Below, piece after piece: positions 59,251 through 64,000 of a DNA stretch of 64,000 nucleotides; positions within the stretch are counted from its first letter, which is position 1, and every line of letters begins with the position of its first letter. The translations under genes were made by a program, and so were the position numbers. Location of the stretch: contig NZ_DJJS01000004.1 of the NCBI RefSeq assembly GCF_002434265.1, positions 439,079 through 503,078 of the forward strand, written 5' to 3'. Under the pieces are notes generated by a model that did not search any database, was not told the origin of the DNA, and saw nothing but the letters and a program-made list of their open reading frames with translations. The DNA is from Pseudomonas sp. UBA6562. Its GTDB lineage: Bacteria; Pseudomonadota; Gammaproteobacteria; Pseudomonadales; Pseudomonadaceae.

Positions 59251-62200
59251 TTAAATTTCTTGGTAAAACTGATTCATTGCCGTTTTGACATATGAAGTCG
59301 CGTCAAATCGTTTAAATTGCTCTTTGGACATTGGAATTTTGCGCATCCCATCGGCCAATGCAGTGACAGTGTTTTCGACTAACATTCCATATCCGTCTTC
59401 CAATACGCTACGTGGTCCAGAAACATCCGTTGACACTATCGGTTTTCCAAGGGTCATGGCTTCGAGCAGCACCATGCCTTGCCCTTCGTGATTTGAGGAA
59501 AGCACAAAGCAATCAGCTTTCGCAAAGAGAGGGAAAGGATTGAGTTGTTGCCCTGCCAAAAAGACATAGTCTACCAGCTCAAGTTTACGAATCAGTGACT
59601 CAAGATAGCTTCTCAACGGGCCTTGTCCAGCGATCACAAGCCTTGCTTTTTCGTTCAAGGTATGCACTGTCTTAAAGGCACGGATGAGTTTTTCATGATC
59701 CTTTTCAGGAGACAGGCGTCCCAGCGTAAGGTAGGTATATGTCGACTCAGACGGCCAAGGTAGGTCATGACAAGGCTCATGCTCCTTGGATTTTTCAACG
59801 ATATCATTAGGCAATAAGGTATTTCGAACATATCGGAACTTGCTAGGTGGAATGGTGAACCGATCAGTAAGAGCCTCTAGGTTTTCCTGACGTACATTGG
59901 AGCTAACAGAAATTAGGCCGTCGTAGAAGTTATAAAAACTAATAATGCTTCTTAGGTTGGGGAAGCGTGTCTTCATCTCTTCGTGCATATTGCTATGCAG
60001 GTAAATCGTTTTCTTTACATTCAGATTTGTTGGCCCAAGACCGAGCAGGGATGTCCAGAACTGAGAGTAACCTTCAAAATTGATGATGCTGTCAAAATGA
60101 GCATATCCAAAAGTCCGTAAGAACTCCCTGCGATAAGATTCCTGATACGGTCTCATTAGAGCTTCGGTATCTAGCGTATAAGATGAACCGAGTTTCGCAG
60201 CAATCCATTTTTCTTCAATCGTAATGTTCATTCTGCCGCAGCGAGCGACGACGGCAACGTTTGGAAGAATGCGATTTATCTGCTCAATTCGATCTGGGTT
60301 TGAAAGGACGCCAGCTGGATCAATTGCTACAGTAATTGAGTATTTATTTGTATCAATGCTCTTAATGAGATTTACAAATGAGCTGGTAATACCATTTGGA
60401 ATAAAAGCACCTGCAAAGAATAATAAGTTCTTTTTGGGGCGATCTGCAGTAGGTTTTTTAGCGGTGTTGAATATGGCAGAGATTACTTCTTGTGTTGAGG
60501 TCCCATCTTCATGTTTAGAGAATTGCTTTAGACAATTTTTATGGTTTGTATGTAGTGCGGATTTTTCTTGTTTTAGAATCTTTTGGATGTGATTTTTAGT
60601 TGTTTCTACAGTGTCAAATGTAGCGCCGGGCAAAGAGGATCTTTCAAAATAAAGCCCGCGCTCGGCTTTGTATTTATCATAATCAGGTACATAGAATACA
60701 ATCGGTTTCTTCTTGGGCAGGAAATCAAAGTAAATGCTAGAGTAATCAGTGATAAGAATGTCGACAACGCTAAGAAGCTCACATGTGTCGATTTCTTGTG
60801 GCACGACCTGGGCGCTTGATTTTACTTTGCTTAGCTTTTCCTCAACGAAGTAGTGGCCTCGGAAGAGAAGCGTATATTCAGCACTGACAAGACTTTCAAT
60901 ATCGGCCTGTAATTGAAAGACGTCTGCATCTGTCTGGTTTTCTCTGTAAGTAGGAGCAAACAGAACAACTGGCTTTCGATTATTGATGCTGAGTTTTTTT
61001 AGAATGCTTGATTTTGTTTCACCTGTTGCATTAAGCATCAAGTCGATTCGTGGGTATCCAGTGCGTAAAATTTCCCCTGGATAGATCTCGGCAATGTCGT
61101 TGCCAGCGAACAGCACCGATTCAGTATGCAGATTTGGTGCGATAATGTGCGTGCAGTGCAAGAAGTTTCTTGCAATGTTTTTATGGCCGAAGTTTCCTTC
61201 ATGTATGTCTTTGAATAATGTTTTCTGAGGCGTGCCATGCCATGTGTTCAGATAGACCTGTTCAGGCTTGCGCATGAAATAGGTAGGGAACGTCGAGTTG
61301 TTGATCAAATATTTGCAAGTGGTAAGATAAAATCTGTATAGGTCAGACTCTTTCTTTACGAAAATCAAATTGGGTAAGCTGCGCAGCTCATTTGGGATAC
61401 GATTGCGTTCGTTGATTACCCATACATGAGTCCAGCCGGAAAAATCTGGGTTATCGATTAGCGCTTTAAAAATTGCATAAGGGTTGCAGCTGATTGAGGC
61501 GCCATGATAGCTCTCATAGAGAATGCTATGTGTATCCAGAAGATTATTTCGATAAAACTCAGTGTAATCGTTAGTTGCTCTGAATCCCTCGTTTAATCGA
61601 TCCTTAGATGCATCAATACCATAATCTTTATCCAATACACGAGATTGAATATATACAGAGCTGGACTTTTCGAATTCATTTGCTTTGGCGAAAAGTTCCC
61701 CAGCTTTCGCATACAGGGACGGCTCAAACTTTTCATTCCGCTTTGCAGCATTATGCAGAGCTTCCGCAGCTTCATGCCATAAGCCACGGCGCTCTAAACA
61801 TAGACCGAGTCGATAATGCCAATAATGATCGCATCCGTCTAAGGCAACGGCTTGCTTGTAGTATTGAATGGCTTCATTCCATAGATACATCTTTTCGTAA
61901 GCCATTCCCAGGCGATAGAACAATGCTGGGTTGGTGTTGCCTTGTTTGGTGATTTCGTCTCGGTAGTCGGTGATGGCCTCAGCCCACGCTCCCCGTCGCG
62001 CGTGGAAAGCACCTATGCCAAATTTTTTAATGTTCAGGCTTCGGTCAAAATTAGCAGCTTTTGCGTAGGCAGCTTCAGAACCATTAATATCGCCAGTTTT
62101 TCTTAAGTTGCAGCCTAAGGCGTAATAATGATCAGGGTTTTTAGGATCCAAAGTGCAGAGCTTTCTCAGGCTTACTACAGCATCCTCAGTGTATTCCATG

Positions 62201-62778
62201 CGCTCTTGAGTGCGTGAAAGCTCTAAAAGCTTTTCCACATTTTTTGGGTCAGCTTCATGCGCTGCTTTATAATAGTGGAGTGACTCCCACGTTCTTCCCA
62301 TACGTGTGATGGCTACGGCCAGTAACCAATGGGTGTCCTTTTTATCGCATCCGCTTCCCAGCGCTTGTTTGAATGCAGACTCTGCGGATTTCCAATCCTT
62401 TGATTCAAAAAATTGCTTGCCACTTAAATAGTGACTTTCAGCATCCTTTTTCAAGCTTAAACTAGGATCTGCCGGTAGCAAAAAAATGCCTTCCAGCTTT
62501 TTTTTACTTAAAGCATCACGCGCAGTAAGCGCAGTGTCTGTACTAAACTTTTCAAGGTTTGCGATTTTTATGACGAAACCCTGATTTTTGATAACAGGGT
62601 TTATTTTTTCTAAATCCGGGCGTGCGTGTCCAGTTTTGCCTGAGGCTATGACCTTATCATCACGCAGGATTTCAATATCGACCGCTGCTTCAGGGCTGTC
62701 TGCATTCAAAGCCCAACCGCAAGCGTGGCCATCCTGGTAGGAATCTAAAAACCCAATGATTTTGTCTTTTGATGGCAT
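59251..62778 (-). CDS. TPR / CDP-glycerol glycerophosphotransferase / GT4 fusion protein
   Basis: This 1175-residue protein has four parts. Residues 1-75 form a small beta domain (IIGFLDSYQDGHACGWALN, ending ARPDLEK and GFVIKI) seen at the front of some glycan enzymes. Residues about 105-385 are TPR repeats. Residues about 410-770 are a TagB/TagF-type transferase: NTWHGTP at 511-517, LRTGYPRID at 571-579, APTYR at 608-612 and LITDYSSIYFDF at 675-686. Residues about 785-1175 are a GT4 glycosyltransferase (LGRLSPEKDHEKLI near 1020, SNHEGQGMVLLEAM at 1095-1108). Together with tagD 55 bp upstream it suggests CDP-glycerol use, so that one polypeptide could add glycerol-phosphate and a sugar. The gene is AT-rich, implying transfer. 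The ribosome site is weak. Confidence 0.82.
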   Translation of the reverse strand: MPSKDKIIGFLDSYQDGHACGWALNADSPEAAVDIEILRDDKVIASGKTGHARPDLEKINPVIKNQGFVIKIANLEKFSTDTALTARDALSKKKLEGIFLLPADPSLSLKKDAESHYLSGKQFFESKDWKSAESAFKQALGSGCDKKDTHWLLAVAITRMGRTWESLHYYKAAHEADPKNVEKLLELSRTQERMEYTEDAVVSLRKLCTLDPKNPDHYYALGCNLRKTGDINGSEAAYAKAANFDRSLNIKKFGIGAFHARRGAWAEAITDYRDEITKQGNTNPALFYRLGMAYEKMYLWNEAIQYYKQAVALDGCDHYWHYRLGLCLERRGLWHEAAEALHNAAKRNEKFEPSLYAKAGELFAKANEFEKSSSVYIQSRVLDKDYGIDASKDRLNEGFRATNDYTEFYRNNLLDTHSILYESYHGASISCNPYAIFKALIDNPDFSGWTHVWVINERNRIPNELRSLPNLIFVKKESDLYRFYLTTCKYLINNSTFPTYFMRKPEQVYLNTWHGTPQKTLFKDIHEGNFGHKNIARNFLHCTHIIAPNLHTESVLFAGNDIAEIYPGEILRTGYPRIDLMLNATGETKSSILKKLSINNRKPVVLFAPTYRENQTDADVFQLQADIESLVSAEYTLLFRGHYFVEEKLSKVKSSAQVVPQEIDTCELLSVVDILITDYSSIYFDFLPKKKPIVFYVPDYDKYKAERGLYFERSSLPGATFDTVETTKNHIQKILKQEKSALHTNHKNCLKQFSKHEDGTSTQEVISAIFNTAKKPTADRPKKNLLFFAGAFIPNGITSSFVNLIKSIDTNKYSITVAIDPAGVLSNPDRIEQINRILPNVAVVARCGRMNITIEEKWIAAKLGSSYTLDTEALMRPYQESYRREFLRTFGYAHFDSIINFEGYSQFWTSLLGLGPTNLNVKKTIYLHSNMHEEMKTRFPNLRSIISFYNFYDGLISVSSNVRQENLEALTDRFTIPPSKFRYVRNTLLPNDIVEKSKEHEPCHDLPWPSESTYTYLTLGRLSPEKDHEKLIRAFKTVHTLNEKARLVIAGQGPLRSYLESLIRKLELVDYVFLAGQQLNPFPLFAKADCFVLSSNHEGQGMVLLEAMTLGKPIVSTDVSGPRSVLEDGYGMLVENTVTALADGMRKIPMSKEQFKRFDATSYVKTAMNQFYQEI

Positions 62779-62833
62779 TTGGTAACGCAGCTCCGGATGT
62801 TATAGAGTCGTATGTGTGGTTGGGGAGATCGGA

Positions 62834-63229
62834 TCAAAGTGATGAAGGTTCAAGCTCAGCTTTGATTTGAGTCGTCGATATGTTTTGCGTGCGTGGCAGA
62901 TAGATAACTTCGCAGTGTTCTTTCAGGCTATCAAATTTACCTTCCCAGTCATCACCCATCACGAATATATCTGCCTTATACGTGAGAATGTCTCCGATCT
63001 TTTGGTCCCACGTCGACTCCGCGAACACCATGTCGACATAGCGAATCGATTCAAGAACATACTTACGGTTTTCATAGTTCAGCAAGGATGACTTATGCTT
63101 TCCTGCGTTGAATTCATCTGACGAAAGTCCGACGATTAATCGATCGCCAAGTTCGCGCGCGCGACGCAGGAGATTGATGTGTCCGCGATGAAGGATGTCA
63201 AAGGTTCCATAGGTAATAATAGTCTTCAC
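62834..63229 (-). CDS. tagD: Glycerol-3-phosphate cytidylyltransferase
   Basis: TagD makes CDP-glycerol from CTP and sn-glycerol-3-phosphate. The 131-residue protein has the nucleotidyltransferase motif TYGTFDILHRGHINLLRRA, the IVGLSSDEFN strand, the DIFVMGDDWEGKFD block and the C-terminal ISTTQIK motif, which matches TagD (ISTTxIK). The start is GTG at 63229 with AAGGA about seven bases upstream. It is 9 bp past the second glycerophosphotransferase gene on the same strand and 55 bp before the fusion gene, forming one compact glycerol-phosphate module. CDP-glycerol is classic to wall teichoic acid in Gram-positives but also feeds some Gram-negative glycans. Confidence 0.93.
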   Translation of the reverse strand: MKTIITYGTFDILHRGHINLLRRARELGDRLIVGLSSDEFNAGKHKSSLLNYENRKYVLESIRYVDMVFAESTWDQKIGDILTYKADIFVMGDDWEGKFDSLKEHCEVIYLPRTQNISTTQIKAELEPSSL

Positions 63230-63238
63230 TTTACATCC

Positions 63239-64000
63239 TTAATCTATTAGTTTTTTGATGTGTTGTACGAGTCTTGCTGAGCTCTGATCGTCAGTGTAAG
63301 TATGGAATATTTTCTTTTTCCACAAGTAACATGTCTGTTCCTGTTGCGAGCCGTTGGTATGAGTTACAAGGGCAGCGTTAAACTGCTCAAATGTATAACA
63401 AACGGCCCCCGGGAACACATGCTCCAGCTCATAAAACAGCCCACGCTCAACACCCGCGTAGTATTCGTAGTCGTAAGCGAAGCTCACCATCGGCTTGCCC
63501 GTCAGCATGAAGTCGATGAAGCAGCTCGAATAATCCGTGATCAACAAGCGCGCGGACCGGTATAGGACCTCGACGTTCCGGTAATGTTCATCGCTCAGGT
63601 CCAGGGCGCCCAACGCTTGCAACTGTTCGGCGTAGGAGCCCGTCCGGTCGGCCATGTGCTCTCTGACGCCCAGCACCAGGTTGTGCGCTGCCAGCCACTG
63701 CCGCAGCTGTGCAAGCTCCGTGTCTTTGAATTGATAACAGGCATTGCCTTGTCCGTTGCGGAACGTCGGCATGAACAACACCAGCCCACGGCCGGCCAGT
63801 TCAGTCTCAAGTTGCCGGCTCTCAGCTTGCAAATCGTTCGGCAACCGCTCGAATGCGCGCAGAATGAAATCGTTGCGCGGCAGCCCGGTCAGCCATATGT
63901 CGTTGTAGGTCAATGGATAGAAGGCCGTCGCCATGGCCAGCGTGTCGATGCTCGAAGAACTGATCACCGCCCGGCAGCGCGCATGTTCTTCGGCGATGGC
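63239..64000 (-). CDS. CDP-glycerol glycerophosphotransferase family protein (5' partial)
   Basis: The frame is open to base 64000, so the N-terminus lies outside the window; 253 residues are visible. They include WLTGLPRNDFIL, LVLFMPTFRNGQG, and the catalytic-region motif LLITDYSSCFIDFMLTGKPMV followed by DYEYYAGVERGLFYELEHVFPG, all typical of TagB/TagF-like enzymes. The last part (bases 63239 to about 63400) is AT-rich like tagD, while the rest is GC-rich. That suggests a composition breakpoint inside the gene. It is the first visible gene of the minus-strand run and should be transcribed into tagD. Confidence 0.85.
   Translation of the reverse strand, partial: AIAEEHARCRAVISSSSIDTLAMATAFYPLTYNDIWLTGLPRNDFILRAFERLPNDLQAESRQLETELAGRGLVLFMPTFRNGQGNACYQFKDTELAQLRQWLAAHNLVLGVREHMADRTGSYAEQLQALGALDLSDEHYRNVEVLYRSARLLITDYSSCFIDFMLTGKPMVSFAYDYEYYAGVERGLFYELEHVFPGAVCYTFEQFNAALVTHTNGSQQEQTCYLWKKKIFHTYTDDQSSARLVQHIKKLID

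Noticed and set aside
57607..64000. Insertion sequence, integrase or tRNA attachment site bounding the AT-rich block
   Set aside because: No transposase, integrase, tRNA gene or terminal direct repeat was found; recombination is the simpler explanation.
1..64000. CRISPR array, rRNA or tRNA genes
   Set aside because: No regularly spaced direct repeats or tRNA/rRNA-like sequence were noticed on either strand by reading; a dedicated scan was not possible.

Overview
The window reads as a chromosome segment of a fluorescent Pseudomonas, most likely of the P. putida group. The DNA is GC-rich with strong GC wobble bias. Diagnostic genes are the fused tyrA-aroA, a GyrA with an acidic linker inside its C-terminal domain, mupP beside ubiG, LpxO, a DUF3509 protein, and the run gyrA-serC-pheA-tyrA/aroA-cmk-rpsA-ihfB leading into an ABC-exporter O-antigen locus. 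No rRNA, tRNA, CRISPR array or complete mobile element was seen. Group-level placement rests on remembered synteny, not on a search.

Layout. (1) 0-2 kb: 3' end of a giant type-I-secreted VCBS-repeat adhesin. (2) 2-13.6 kb: housekeeping and small genes: benE-type transporter, glutaredoxin-like protein, folE, Smr protein, isochorismatase-like hydrolase, prmB, an unknown tail-anchored protein, a secreted alpha/beta hydrolase, aroC, an MFS transporter overlapped by an acireductone-dioxygenase-like gene, DUF3509 and ankyrin proteins. (3) 13.6-25.3 kb: a VWA/MoxR pair, DUF748 protein, cysK, lpxO, DUF4265 protein, EamA transporter, yciK-mupP-ubiG, and divergent mtaD/mtnA (methylthioadenosine salvage). 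(4) 25.5-37.7 kb: gyrA, the aromatic/serine block, rpsA, ihfB, a LapA-domain protein and a beta-CASP nuclease. (5) 37.9-47.0 kb: manC, manB, wzm, wzt, a methyltransferase/coiled-coil protein and a double-GT4 glycosyltransferase, in the order of the E. coli O8/O9a homopolymannan loci. (6) 47.0-53.5 kb: a three-gene Gtr-type side-chain module (GT-C-like protein, GtrB, GtrA) and three membrane acyltransferases. (7) 53.8-57.6 kb: dTDP-L-rhamnose genes in two pairs (rmlAC and rmlBD). (8) 57.6-64 kb: an AT-rich block with a GT2-like transferase, a 1175-residue TPR/glycerophosphotransferase/GT4 fusion, tagD, and a second glycerophosphotransferase cut by the window end.

How the parts fit. Sections 5-8 form one large surface-glycan region. 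ManC and ManB supply GDP-mannose. The two-domain GT4 protein would polymerise the chain, the methyltransferase/coiled-coil protein would cap it and set its length, and Wzm/Wzt would export it. The Gtr module and acyltransferases could then decorate the chain from the periplasm. The rml genes supply dTDP-rhamnose. The distal block supplies CDP-glycerol (TagD) and two transferases able to use it, suggesting a teichoic-acid-like glycerol-phosphate substituent or polymer, probably acquired horizontally. The most distinctive items are the coiled-coil 'ruler' with an in-register 21-residue duplication, the triple-domain glycerophosphotransferase fusion, the acireductone-dioxygenase paralogue lacking two metal ligands, and a 7-bp-phased array of TGCA motifs upstream of the ankyrin gene.
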